In this document: positions 25,558 to 32,904 of the stretch, one piece after another
How positions within the stretch are numbered: position 1 is the stretch's first letter
Layout: every line of letters begins with the position of its first letter
DNA from: Verrucomicrobiota bacterium
Lineage (GTDB): Bacteria; Verrucomicrobiota; Verrucomicrobiia; Palsa-1439
Reading direction: 5' to 3'
DNA: 33,457 nt
NCBI GenBank assembly: GCA_003164675.1
Contig: PLTX01000082.1
Span: forward strand, 10,413-43,869
The notes under the pieces: model-generated
What the model saw: only the letters and a program-made list of their open reading frames with translations
Database searches by the model: none
What the model was told of the DNA's origin: nothing
Position numbers and translations under genes: made by a program

Positions 25558-26697
25558 ATGGTTCCGCAATCGTATTACCGCTGCTGGGTGGAGGTTGATC
25601 TCGACGCGCTTCGGCACAACGTCGCCGCGATCCGCCGCCGCATCGGGCCAACCGTGAAACTGATGGCGGTAGTGAAAGCCGACGCCTACGGCCACGGCCT
25701 GGCGCAGGTCGGGAGCACCCTCATGCAGTGCGGCGTCGACGCGTTCGCCGTCGCCAATCTGTCCGAAGCGTTGCTGCTGCGGCAAATCGGCGGAACCGGC
25801 TGGCCGATTCTGTTGTTCGGCTCGGCGCTGCCGTTTGAAGTGGCGAAGATGGTCGAGCAAAACATCACACCCACGATCTCGACTGTCGATGAGGCGCAGC
25901 TCTTCGAAGAGGAAGCCCGTCGACGCGGCAAGGCAGTGAACGTGCACATCGAAATCGATACCGGCATGGGGCGCGTCGGCTTCTGGCATGAAGAAGCCGT
26001 CAAAACCATTTTGCAGATCACGGCGCTGCGGCACGTGCGCATCACGGGGTTGTACACGCATTTCCCATCGGCAGACGAAAATCTCGATGAGACCCGTCGC
26101 GAGTTGGGTCTTTTCCAGAAGGTCGTCCAAAAACTCGCGAGCAAAGGAGTCACAATCCCCTTGCTCCACACCGCGAACAGCGCGGCGGTACTGCGATTGC
26201 CCAAGTCTCACCTCACCATGGTCAGGCCGGGGCTCCTGCTCTATGGGATTTGTCCGACGAAGGCGCCCTTTGGTGAGTTTCGCCCCGTCCTCTCGTTCAA
26301 GGCGCGGGTGGCGTACGTCAAAGGCGTCGCCGCCGGCCGCACCGTCAGCTACGGCCAGACGTTCAAGGCCAAAAAAACAATGCGAATCGCCACCGTCACC
26401 GCGGGTTACGCCGACGGATTCAGCCGTCATTTGTCCAACAAAGCGGAAGTGCTCATTGGCGGAAGGCGTTGTCCCGTGGTCGGTCGGGTGACGATGGACC
26501 AGATCATGGTGGACGTGACGCGGGAAACCCACGTGCAGTGTGGCGATGAGGTGGTGTTCATCGGTCAACAGGGCGACGCGCGCATCACGGCCAGCGACGT
26601 GGCACGCTGGGAGGACACGATCCCGTGGGAAGTGCTCTGTGGCATCACCAAGACCGCGCGCGTCCCCCGCATCTATCGCGGCGTCGCTGCCGCGTAG
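25558..26697 (+). CDS. alr: Alanine racemase
   Basis: 379 aa. A PLP enzyme that makes D-alanine for peptidoglycan. The N-terminal TIM barrel carries the PLP lysine, Lys40, in VVKADAYGHG; HIEIDTGMGRVGF (130-142) and HTANSAAVLRLP follow. The C-terminal beta domain has the second catalytic base Tyr265 in RTVSYGQTF, then AGYADGFSR (282-290) and the MDQIMVDVT substrate loop. The ATG at 25558 (MVPQSYYRCWVEVDLDAL) starts right at the family's usual N-terminus; the frame is open further upstream but only as a shadow of the Pro-rich gene. TACACT 14 bases upstream of the ATG could be a -10 element, without a good -35. Confidence 0.96.
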   Translation: MVPQSYYRCWVEVDLDALRHNVAAIRRRIGPTVKLMAVVKADAYGHGLAQVGSTLMQCGVDAFAVANLSEALLLRQIGGTGWPILLFGSALPFEVAKMVEQNITPTISTVDEAQLFEEEARRRGKAVNVHIEIDTGMGRVGFWHEEAVKTILQITALRHVRITGLYTHFPSADENLDETRRELGLFQKVVQKLASKGVTIPLLHTANSAAVLRLPKSHLTMVRPGLLLYGICPTKAPFGEFRPVLSFKARVAYVKGVAAGRTVSYGQTFKAKKTMRIATVTAGYADGFSRHLSNKAEVLIGGRRCPVVGRVTMDQIMVDVTRETHVQCGDEVVFIGQQGDARITASDVARWEDTIPWEVLCGITKTARVPRIYRGVAAA

Positions 26698-26716
26698 ATT
26701 CTCTTCGTGAGGCAAT

Positions 26717-26745
26717 TTGCCAACGCACTCTTCCGGGCTTATCTT
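26717..26745 (+). promoter_or_regulatory. sigma70-like promoter of the metallothionein gene
   Basis: TTGCCA (26717-26722), a 17-bp spacer and TATCTT (26740-26745), 24 bp before the ATG. The gene can thus be expressed separately from alr. Confidence 0.55.
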
Positions 26746-26769
26746 CAGCGCAACGAGCAAAGGAGGCAT

Positions 26770-26967
26770 ATGAAACAAACCTCGAAAGCCAAATCAGCGG
26801 TCAAGCGATCACCTCGAATCAAGTGTGCGTGCGCGAGCTGCCAGTGTACGGTGGCCGCGACCGGCGGTGTGCGGCGGGACAATCTGGTGTTCTGCAGTGA
26901 GACCTGCGCTTCACGGACCTGCACGGTCGAATTGTGCGCCTGCGAGCACGACCATTGCGCCGTGTGA
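26770..26967 (+). CDS. smtA: SmtA-type bacterial metallothionein
   Basis: 65 aa, Cys-rich. After a basic leader (MKQTSKAKSAVKRSPRIK) it has KCACASCQC, then LVFCSETCAS, RTC, ELCACEHDHC: ten cysteines and two histidines in the last 47 residues. The K-C-A-C-x2-C-x-C opening and the F-C-S-E-x-C-A centre match cyanobacterial/pseudomonad SmtA-like metallothioneins, which bind several Zn, Cd or Cu ions through Cys and His in the cytosol. AAAGGAGG precedes the ATG at 26770. The basic N-terminal extension of about 18 residues is longer than in the classic proteins. No ArsR/SmtB repressor gene is next to it. Confidence 0.85.
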   Translation: MKQTSKAKSAVKRSPRIKCACASCQCTVAATGGVRRDNLVFCSETCASRTCTVELCACEHDHCAV

Positions 26968-26997
26968 CAGCGGACAACTTCCAGGGCAACTCAGAAA

Positions 26998-27021
26998 GCC
27001 CGTTGATTTCCCGTAACGGGC
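26998..27021 (+). terminator. possible terminator hairpin after the metallothionein gene
   Basis: GCCCGTT (26998-27004) pairs with AACGGGC (27015-27021) over a 10-nt loop, 31 bp after the stop. No T run, so weak. Confidence 0.3.
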
Positions 27022-27068
27022 AACTCCATCGTCATCCCCTGCCATCTGTCGCTTGCCTCCATGTCCCC

Positions 27069-27085
27069 GTATCCTGTACAGATAC
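27069..27085. promoter_or_regulatory. near-perfect dyad upstream of the radical SAM gene
   Basis: GTATC-C-TGTACAGATAC: removing one C gives a 16-bp perfect palindrome, GTATCTGTACAGATAC. It lies 83 bp before the radical SAM start. An operator for a dimeric regulator is possible; this is inference. Confidence 0.3.
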
Positions 27086-27167
27086 AAACTGAGGACTGTG
27101 ATTCACGGAGGGTGACAAAGTTCTTGCCAGGACAAGGCTGAGTCTCTTCCCACGCAGGTAGGTAACG

Positions 27168-28160
27168 ATGTCGAACAAGGGTATCGTTTCAGGCAGCACG
27201 TACCGGTCGAGCCGGTCGCGACAGATTTTCAAGTCGATCCCCCATTACCTGACGGAATTGCGGCGTGTCCGCTCGCCCGGAGAATTCTGCGAGTGGCTGC
27301 AATTCAAAATGCCCTATCTCTTTCCCCTGCCAGCGTTTCCCCCTCGGATCACTCTGGAGCTCACGAATGAGTGTAATCTCGCTTGTCGCCACTGCCACCG
27401 GAACGAGATGAACCGCCCCGTCGGCATGATGGATGGCAAGCTTCTGGAAAAAATCGCCGCCGAGATCGGCCGGCATCCGACGTGCGCAGTCAAGCTGGGC
27501 GGGTTGGGCGAGCCGGCCCTGCATCCGGATTGCAAGAAGCTCGTGACAACATTCCGGGATCGGAGAACTCGGAGCTCTTTCTATACGAACGGCACATTGC
27601 TTCATCAAATTCCGCACGAAGAACTGTTGCGGGAGTGGAAAATCCCGCACTTGATCGTTTCCGTGGATGGACTGGATGCCAAATCGTACGAACAGATTCG
27701 CGCCGGTGGAGAGTATGATCGACTCCGGGCGGCTGTTCAGGCCTTTGTTAATGCGCGCAAGAAACTGCGTTGCCAGACGCCACTGATCGAAGTCAGACAT
27801 GTCATTTTTCCGCATGAAAGCGACACTCAAATTGCCGAGTTCAGGAGATCGTGGCTTCAGGTCGCGGATACGGTTATGTTTAACCCGTTCGTGCCTCACG
27901 GGCCGGTGAACGCCTGCGGTTCATCCCATCGACGCCGTTGCCGCGACATCCGTCGCGAGTTTTATATTCGCTGGAACGGGATGGCGCCCCTCTGCGGGTA
28001 TCAGTATCTCGTCACCGGACAGGAATGGATTGCCGACCTCCACGATATGGACATCCAACAAGCCTGGCGTCTCGAACGGCTTGAGAAAGTCCGCGCCATG
28101 CACCGCAAGGGTATCCAGGCAATCCCCGACTTCTGCAAGCTCTGCCACCAAACAGCGTGA
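27168..28160 (+). CDS. Radical SAM/SPASM-domain protein
   Basis: 330 aa, cytosolic. The radical SAM cluster motif is CNLACRHC (Cys69, Cys73, Cys76) in ITLELTNECNLACRHCHRNEM; KLGGLGEPALHP is the SAM-binding GGE-type loop, and LIVSVDGLDAKSYEQIRAGG the usual beta5 region. A C-terminal SPASM-like set of cysteines binds a further Fe-S cluster: CGSSHRRRC, then NGMAPLCGY, then the final FCKLCHQ. The substrate is unknown; SPASM enzymes modify peptides or proteins, though related proteins in polysaccharide clusters exist. ATG 27168 has AGGT just upstream. It follows the metallothionein gene by 200 bp and is convergent with mazG. Confidence 0.88.
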   Translation: MSNKGIVSGSTYRSSRSRQIFKSIPHYLTELRRVRSPGEFCEWLQFKMPYLFPLPAFPPRITLELTNECNLACRHCHRNEMNRPVGMMDGKLLEKIAAEIGRHPTCAVKLGGLGEPALHPDCKKLVTTFRDRRTRSSFYTNGTLLHQIPHEELLREWKIPHLIVSVDGLDAKSYEQIRAGGEYDRLRAAVQAFVNARKKLRCQTPLIEVRHVIFPHESDTQIAEFRRSWLQVADTVMFNPFVPHGPVNACGSSHRRRCRDIRREFYIRWNGMAPLCGYQYLVTGQEWIADLHDMDIQQAWRLERLEKVRAMHRKGIQAIPDFCKLCHQTA

Positions 28161-28202
28161 TCAGATTGCCGCAGAACAGGCACGGCAGTACGACCGACCC
28201 GT

Positions 28203-29030
28203 TTATTTGTGTGATGTCGTGCGCTTACGGGTTTTACGGGCGCGTGATCGCTCTTTGTGCTTTGCCGACTCCCACAAGGCGTCGAGTTCTTTGAGAGTAC
28301 AATCTTCGAGGCGGCGACCGCTGGCGTGGACGGCTTTCTCGATCCGCTGGAACCGGTTCACGAACTTGGCAATGCTGCGGTTCAGGAGTTCTTCCGCCTG
28401 CAGATCCTCGAACCGCGCCAGATTCACGACCGCAAACAGCAGGTCGCCGACTTCTTCTTCGAATTGTTTGCGGCTCTTCGATGCAAGCGCGCCTTTGAGT
28501 TCGCGGACTTCTTCCTCGACCTTGGCGACAACATCATTGACGTGTTTCCAGTCGAATCCGACCCGGGCGACTTTGCGTTGGACCTTGTCGGCTTTCAACA
28601 ACGCGGGCAGATGTTTCGGCAAATCTTCCAGATGGACAATGCTGCTGGCGCCTTTTTCGGATTTCTTGATCGCCTCCCATTGCTGAAGCACTTCGGCGCT
28701 GTTGCGGGCCTTCGCTTTACCGAAGACATGTGGATGACGATGCACCAGCTTGTCGCTGATGGATTTCGCCACGGCATCGAAATCAAACGTCCCCTCCTCG
28801 CTGGCCATTTGCGCGTGGAAGACAACCTGTAGCAACAGATCACCGAGTTCATCGCGGAACGCGTCCATCTTCTTTTCATCGAGGGCGTCGATCGCTTCGT
28901 AACATTCCTCGATGAGGTTGTGGCGGATGGATTGGTGGGTTTGCTCGCGGTCCCATGGACAACCGCCTGGACCGCGCAGCCGCGCCATGATCGTCAGAAG
29001 ACGGGTGATGTTCTTGGTCTGAGTTGCCAT
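28203..29030 (-). CDS. mazG: Nucleoside triphosphate pyrophosphohydrolase MazG
   Basis: 275 aa, all-alpha NTP pyrophosphohydrolase that converts (d)NTPs to NMP and PPi, helping nucleotide-pool cleaning. There are two MazG domains in tandem. Residues about 20-130: LRGPGGCPWDREQTHQSIRHNLIEECYE, split around EExxE, with DELGDLLLQVVFHAQMA as the EXXD helix. Residues about 170-240: KVEEEVRELKGAL and EEEVGDLLFAVVNLAR. HRHPHVFG links them. The C-terminus is basic (KERSRARKTRKRT). ATG 29030 is chosen because the family normally begins a few residues before the LxxLRxxxGCPWD motif; the frame is open upstream without homology. Confidence 0.95.
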   Translation of the reverse strand: MATQTKNITRLLTIMARLRGPGGCPWDREQTHQSIRHNLIEECYEAIDALDEKKMDAFRDELGDLLLQVVFHAQMASEEGTFDFDAVAKSISDKLVHRHPHVFGKAKARNSAEVLQQWEAIKKSEKGASSIVHLEDLPKHLPALLKADKVQRKVARVGFDWKHVNDVVAKVEEEVRELKGALASKSRKQFEEEVGDLLFAVVNLARFEDLQAEELLNRSIAKFVNRFQRIEKAVHASGRRLEDCTLKELDALWESAKHKERSRARKTRKRTTSHK

Positions 29031-29173
29031 ACCGAGCGCGCTAGAATACGTGCCCCAGACAGCGATGGCAAAGAAAATTGGGTCCCGATGTCGGGTCGAG
29101 AAAACCAACGGCGCGTTGCCCAGCGGTATGCGTACACCGATACCGATGGCTTCTGGCTTCGTGTCCAAAGAAA

Positions 29174-29203
29174 AGTGAGCAGGGCGGTTGAACACCCTGC
29201 TCA
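29174..29203 (-). terminator. Rho-independent terminator of the small coiled-coil gene
   Basis: Perfect 10-bp stem GTGAGCAGGG/CCCTGCTCAC with a 10-nt loop, read on the minus strand and followed by TTTTCTTT. It lies 29 bp after the stop of the gene at 29232-29543, exactly where a terminator is expected. It is the clearest terminator in the window. Confidence 0.85.
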
Positions 29204-29231
29204 CTGAATTTGTCGTAAGACCGTTGCGTGA

Positions 29232-29567
29232 TTATGCGCGTGACCGGCTTCCGCTGGGGAACGCCAATACCTTCTCTTCTTCCTCCGTCAGAGCTGTTCC
29301 TCTAAGTGGCGCGGCTTGTTCCTTCCGCCGCAACTCCCAGAGCCGCTCCAATTCCGTCTCCAACGACGCTATCCGATGCGTGCCGACTGTCGGCAGATCG
29401 TCCCCAGCATTGGCCAGTCGGCTGCGCAAAAGCTGCAATTCATCAGTCACTTGCGCAATTTTCTCCAGCAAAGTGGGTTCCTTCACGGGACGCACCACCC
29501 GCGCTAGACGTCGCAACGGTGACGACCGACGGGTCTTTTTCATAGTTTTCTGTCGAGCTTTCATCAT
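29232..29567 (-). CDS. small basic/coiled-coil hypothetical protein
   Basis: 111 aa from ATG 29567; ATGs at 29564 and 29543 are also in frame and no start has a clear ribosome site. The N-terminal 30 residues are very basic (KKTRRSSPLRRLARVVR). The middle has two heptad-like helices (LLEKIAQVTDELQLLRSRLANAG and ASLETELERLWELRRKEQ, given as separate stretches). The tail is acidic then basic (LTEEEEKVLAF). I do not recognise a family. The basic tail could bind nucleic acid (inference). It is followed by a strong terminator and preceded by an unusually AT-rich upstream region, supporting a separately transcribed gene. Confidence 0.65.
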   Translation of the reverse strand: MMKARQKTMKKTRRSSPLRRLARVVRPVKEPTLLEKIAQVTDELQLLRSRLANAGDDLPTVGTHRIASLETELERLWELRRKEQAAPLRGTALTEEEEKVLAFPSGSRSRA

Positions 29568-29748
29568 TTTGTATTCAATCAGACACCTCGGTTATATCAG
29601 TTGTTCAATTGAAAACAAGCTATTTTCGGCCAGTTTTCGCAAAATCATGATGTAACCAATTGATGGTGTGGATCTTGCGCGTTGTTTCCAATTCGCAATA
29701 TAGTGGTAACCTAGTGCGCAAGAGGGGTTACCACCCGCAAAGAATGAG
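29568..29748. other. AT-rich intergenic region with a dyad
   Basis: More AT-rich than its surroundings. It holds the promoter of the coiled-coil gene and an inverted repeat, GTGGTAACC (29703-29711) with GGTTACCAC (29726-29734), 9-bp stem and 14-nt loop, just after the Nudix stop. The dyad may be a weak terminator or an operator. Confidence 0.4.
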
Positions 29749-30246
29749 CTAGGAATTGAGTGTGTAGCTCAACAGCTTTTCGCCATCGAATACGAAATAG
29801 CCGCAAAACTTCTTCCGCTTCAGCAACAACGGCAACCAGTAGGCGTCATCCTCCCACATGTCATGATACGGAATCTGGTCAATTTTGGTCCAAATCGGAG
29901 TTGCTTCGTCCGTTTCGCGAAGTTCCCCATCACACCCCCCTGCCGCAAAAACCGCAACGTGCAGCTTGTACCCGTCGAGAAACTGAAAGAACAGTTCGCC
30001 GATGTGCTCCAGATCCGTGGGCGTGACGCCAAGTTCCTCCTGAGTTTCACGAATCGCCGACTCGAGTGCCGTCTCCCCTTTCTCAAGTCTCCCACCAGGG
30101 CCGTTGATTTTGCCCGCGCCCAGTCCCCGCTTCTTGCGAATCAACAGGATTTGTCCATCCCGTATCACGAAACAAAGGTTCGCGTACTCGGTCGGTTTCC
30201 ACGTCGACCAGTCAATCTGATTCACATTGACTTCAGCGGCGCTCAT
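29749..30246 (-). CDS. MTH1-like Nudix hydrolase (oxidised purine NTPase)
   Basis: 165 aa. The Nudix box is complete at residues 52-74 (GRLEKGE, then seven residues, then RETQEELGV). Beyond that, the protein resembles eukaryotic-type MTH1/NUDT1 more than classic MutT: KKRGLGAGKINGPGG before the box, and IDQIPYHDMWEDDAYWLPLLLKRKKFCGYF (about 122-151, two stretches) matching the MTH1 WxDDxYW substrate-recognition region with Trp131 and Asp133/134. MTH1 enzymes hydrolyse 8-oxo-dGTP and 2-OH-dATP to the monophosphates. The ATG at 30246 overlaps the stop of the HTH gene (ATGA). The specificity is inferred from motif similarity. Confidence 0.9.
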   Translation of the reverse strand: MSAAEVNVNQIDWSTWKPTEYANLCFVIRDGQILLIRKKRGLGAGKINGPGGRLEKGETALESAIRETQEELGVTPTDLEHIGELFFQFLDGYKLHVAVFAAGGCDGELRETDEATPIWTKIDQIPYHDMWEDDAYWLPLLLKRKKFCGYFVFDGEKLLSYTLNS

Positions 30247-30479
30247 GGGTTCCTGATGAAAAACCCGTTGGCATGCGCGCAAATCCGCTCCACCATCCGG
30301 GTATCGTCCGCCGCGTCCACCAACGATGCCACACGGTCCAGCGGGTTTGTCGCCCCGCTCCCCTGCTCGGGCGGCTCGGCCCATTTGTAGACCATGGAAA
30401 CCGACAGGCCCATCTGGTCGGCGATGTGTTTCGGGTTATGGGTCTGGAAAACCTCGTGCAACAATTCGTGCGATTTCAT
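30243..30479 (-). CDS. CII-like helix-turn-helix protein, 78 aa
   Basis: Begins MKSHELLHEVFQTHNPKHIADQMGLSVSMVYKW, where HIADQMGLSVSMVYKW is a helix-turn-helix; then EPPEQGSGATNPLDRVASLVDAA and a C-terminal helix ending GFFIRNP. It resembles the phage CII/CP76-type regulatory proteins used in some bacterial genomes, but I am not certain of the family. ATG 30479 is preferred (weak GGTGG upstream); 30512 is possible. Its stop overlaps the start of the Nudix gene, so both are likely made together. No phage genes are nearby. Confidence 0.72.
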   Translation of the reverse strand: MKSHELLHEVFQTHNPKHIADQMGLSVSMVYKWAEPPEQGSGATNPLDRVASLVDAADDTRMVERICAHANGFFIRNP

Positions 30480-30606
30480 GCCGCCACCAATGATTACAAA
30501 CAAACCGCGCATTTGTAAATGACGCTGCGTCCGGCTTCTACTTCATTACCGCCAATGAACAAGCAAGCCAGTAACGCCGTCGGCGATTCGGGAAGTGCTT
30601 GACGCA

Positions 30607-30729
30607 TCAGCCCTGCGCGTCGCGCGTCCAAGGACTGAGCCGAGTCAATGGTCTCTCAGTTTCTGCGAGAAGCTCCTTTTCGGTCAACCCGATGTCTTGG
30701 CGCTCCTCAAGACAAACCCGTTTCCCCAT
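30607..30729 (-). CDS. possible 40-aa small ORF overlapping the 90-aa gene
   Basis: Begins MGKRVCLEERQDIGLTEKEL and ends LTRLSPWTRDAQG. It starts 23 bp before the stop of the 90-aa gene in another frame, with AGGGG 3 bases upstream of the ATG. The charged, helix-like sequence reads more like a protein than a chance frame. It could be a separate coupled small protein or the true C-terminus of the upstream gene after a frameshift. Too short to assign. Confidence 0.35.
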   Translation of the reverse strand: MGKRVCLEERQDIGLTEKELLAETERPLTRLSPWTRDAQG

Positions 30730-30979
30730 GCGCCCCTGCGCTATGTCCGCGCGACGGCGCTTCCGTCTCCGGCCGGCCCGAATTCAGGTGGTCCAGCGCC
30801 TTCTGATAACTCCGCCGCTCCAGATAATGCCGCAACATCGGCGAAGCATCGGGACCAAGTCGCTGCTGCAATTCCGTCACGCGAGCCAGTGCTGTCGCAA
30901 CGGCCTCCCTGTCCTTCTCCGCGACCGCTCGCACGAATCTCGTCAGCGCGTCACGCAATTCTTGTTCGAGGGTGGCCAT
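30707..30979 (-). CDS. 90-aa helical protein coupled to the NDT-like gene
   Basis: Begins MATLEQELRDALTRFVRAVAEKDREAVATALARVTELQQRLG: a long amphipathic, Ala/Glu/Arg-rich helix pair, then DASPMLRHYLERRSYQKALDHLNSG and a disordered Gly/His-rich tail. No family recognised. The ATG at 30979 lies 1 bp after the stop of the deoxyribosyltransferase-like gene (TAG-C-ATG), with GGAG 9 bases upstream, so the two are surely co-translated. It may bind the enzyme or a nucleic acid (inference only). Confidence 0.7.
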   Translation of the reverse strand: MATLEQELRDALTRFVRAVAEKDREAVATALARVTELQQRLGPDASPMLRHYLERRSYQKALDHLNSGRPETEAPSRGHSAGAHGETGLS

Positions 30980-30980
30980 G

Positions 30981-31847
30981 CTACCGCCGCACTCCCCTGA
31001 GATGTTCGCCGCGTTTCTTGCCCCGTTTGAAATCCCAGAGCAGCCAGTCATCGTCGGGAACGAACTGGCGCTGTTTGCGGTCCCATTTCTTGGGCAACTC
31101 GCGGTTGAGCCTCTCCAGAAATGGCAACAGCGGCCGCCGCGGTTTATGACGGCGCTCGTGCTCATCCACGGCGATCGCGTCTTTCCACCCCAGCTTCTTC
31201 CGGTACGCGGCAAACCCAAACCCATCGAAGAAATTCTCACTGCCCACCAATGGGATGTACCACAGGCTCGGAATGCCTCGCGGATTCTCGCGAATCGGGA
31301 TCTCCTTCTCCAACCGCGCCAACAATTCCGCGCCCCGTGGATCGTCCTTCAGATGATCGCGCAACTCGTGGAGTGTGGGGAAATTGATCGGTGGGCTCAC
31401 GAACAACACCGGCTTGTGTTGCAGCGTCGCCGTAATGATTTCGTGCGGCGTGCCGACGCTGTAGATGTTCGTCGGACAATACGAAATCGTGAAATCGCTT
31501 GTGTCGACCATCCGCAGGTCGATGTGCAGTGTCTCCCAAAACTGGCCCGCGCACCACGACCGCGACTCCGCGGCTTTGCCACCCGGCTCGTACGTCCAGC
31601 GCGTCTTGATCCGCTCGCCGCTCTTGACGTCCTCGCGGCCATACTCGTACAGGCCGCGCACGTCGGGCTTGAACCACGGGTCGAACACCGTCACGCCCAT
31701 CGTTTCGAGGAATTCGCCGACCCGGTTGCGCCAGCCGAATTTCCTTTCCGCAGCCCGTGACGCCACGAAATCCATCGGCCCGGACAAATACACTCGGGCT
31801 CCTTGCATCAAACCGTGCTGGTTGTTGGTGCGACCCATGGAGGCCAC
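30981..31847 (-). CDS. nucleoside 2-deoxyribosyltransferase-like protein
   Basis: 288 aa. The first 140 residues have the pattern of the NDT/SLOG-like Rossmannoid fold: ARVYLSGPMDF near the start, VTVFDPWFKPD, then VDTSDFTISYCPTNIYSVGTPHEI, where the D-x2-D-F and S-V-G-T-x-H-E-I elements match the conserved catalytic-Glu loop, and HKPVLFVSPP. NDT enzymes move deoxyribose between bases or hydrolyse nucleosides or nucleotides. The C-terminal half is unusual, basic and Trp-rich (LWYIPLVGSENFFDGFGFAAYRKKLGW; RHKPRRPLLPFL; DDDWLLWDFKRGKKRG). ATG 31847 or 31838; neither has a clear ribosome site. Substrate unknown. It is directly followed by the 90-aa gene. Confidence 0.72.
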   Translation of the reverse strand: MASMGRTNNQHGLMQGARVYLSGPMDFVASRAAERKFGWRNRVGEFLETMGVTVFDPWFKPDVRGLYEYGREDVKSGERIKTRWTYEPGGKAAESRSWCAGQFWETLHIDLRMVDTSDFTISYCPTNIYSVGTPHEIITATLQHKPVLFVSPPINFPTLHELRDHLKDDPRGAELLARLEKEIPIRENPRGIPSLWYIPLVGSENFFDGFGFAAYRKKLGWKDAIAVDEHERRHKPRRPLLPFLERLNRELPKKWDRKQRQFVPDDDWLLWDFKRGKKRGEHLRGVRR

Positions 31848-31959
31848 ATGCTACGCGGAGCCGTCCGTTACCTCAAGCGACAAAACTCTCCCCGGATGTT
31901 CTCCTCGCCCGTGCCATCCACAGCATGAACTCCACGTTCGTTCCCGCTCCCCGCAGCGA

Positions 31960-32661
31960 TCAATTCTGCGGAACAGCCTGTTGCATCGCCTGGTCAAACG
32001 TCGCGGCTCCATTGGGGATCGTGCTGGCGATGAACCCGCTGCGAAACGCGTCCTGTTGGGCCGGTGACGCATCAACAATATACGATTGCAGGTACGTAAC
32101 CAGTTGGTTCATGGTCAGCTTGTATTGTTTCATGCCCGCGCCCCACTGGTCGCCAACCTGGTAATACCCCTGTGCGTCCTGTGCCGTGTAAGTGGCGGTC
32201 TGCGAACTGTTGTCGTCCGATGAGTCAGGCGGCGGGCCGGACGAGTAACCCGGCTGGACAACGTATGTGTCATCCGGCTGGGTAGTGTAATACCCATACG
32301 TCGGGACGGAGTAATACGGGGAACCGTAGTACGGATAGTAATACGGGTATCCGTATCCGTATACAATCACCGCACCGCCGCGTCCGTGCCTGTAATGATA
32401 GCCGTGTCCATAGCCCCTTCCGTAAACCCCGTGATAACCGCCATGGAAACCGCCGCCATGCGTGAACGCCCCTCGTCCACCAAAACCCGGATGACCGGCA
32501 ACCTCCGCGTGGCCAGAGTAACCGTGGTGTGACACGGAAGCGCCGTGCCCGCCACCGCCTCCTTCACCGCCCCGCGCCTCGCCGCCCCTTGTCCCCTGCC
32601 CATACACGGAGATCGCAGGCAAGACCACCGCGAGCAACACACCGAGATACGCTCGTCTCAT
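31960..32661 (-). CDS. Gly/His/Tyr-rich exported protein, 233 aa
   Basis: A signal peptide (MRRAYLGVLLAVVLPAISVYGQ) is followed by a very Gly/His-rich section (about 23-95: GGGGHG, HHGYSGH, GYGHGYHYRHGRGG) and a Tyr/Pro-rich section (YGYGYPYYYPYYG, about 100-125). A C-terminal helical domain of about 55 residues (MKQYKLTMNQLVTYLQSY; PAQQDAFRSGFIAS) ends AMQQAVPQN. I do not recognise a family. The His-rich stretch could bind metals, and such proteins are often surface or envelope-associated (inference). ATG 32661 has GGAG 6 bases upstream. Its promoter lies in the repeat-rich region to the right. Confidence 0.75.
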   Translation of the reverse strand: MRRAYLGVLLAVVLPAISVYGQGTRGGEARGGEGGGGGHGASVSHHGYSGHAEVAGHPGFGGRGAFTHGGGFHGGYHGVYGRGYGHGYHYRHGRGGAVIVYGYGYPYYYPYYGSPYYSVPTYGYYTTQPDDTYVVQPGYSSGPPPDSSDDNSSQTATYTAQDAQGYYQVGDQWGAGMKQYKLTMNQLVTYLQSYIVDASPAQQDAFRSGFIASTIPNGAATFDQAMQQAVPQN

Positions 32662-32904
32662 ATCGTCTCCACCTTCTTTCTCTACCAACTAAGACGCGGC
32701 AACTCACCGGAATGTTTCATAAATCCGGTAGGACGGCCTCTTCCCTGATGGCCACGTCCAATGGCGATCCAAACCGCGCCGTCGATTTCTGAGCGTTTTT
32801 GATCAGTTTCAGGCGTTACGTGTTCCCTATTCCTGCATTTCGTGTTCGCTTTGGGTTCGTTTCGCAATAATAGTCCGACACGAAGCGGCGCGAATGGCCG
32901 TCAG

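Noticed and set aside
25069..26778. 569-codon minus-strand open frame under alr
   Set aside because: Antisense of alanine racemase, whose Lys40 and Tyr265 motifs are clear.
26770..28160. RiPP cluster (Cys-rich precursor plus SPASM enzyme)
   Set aside because: The peptide carries SmtA metallothionein signatures, its own promoter, no leader-core layout, and no transporter or peptidase follows; kept only as a low-weight alternative.
30243..30479. Prophage indicated by the CII-like HTH protein
   Set aside because: No integrase, structural or lysis genes nearby and the gene is coupled to a Nudix enzyme.
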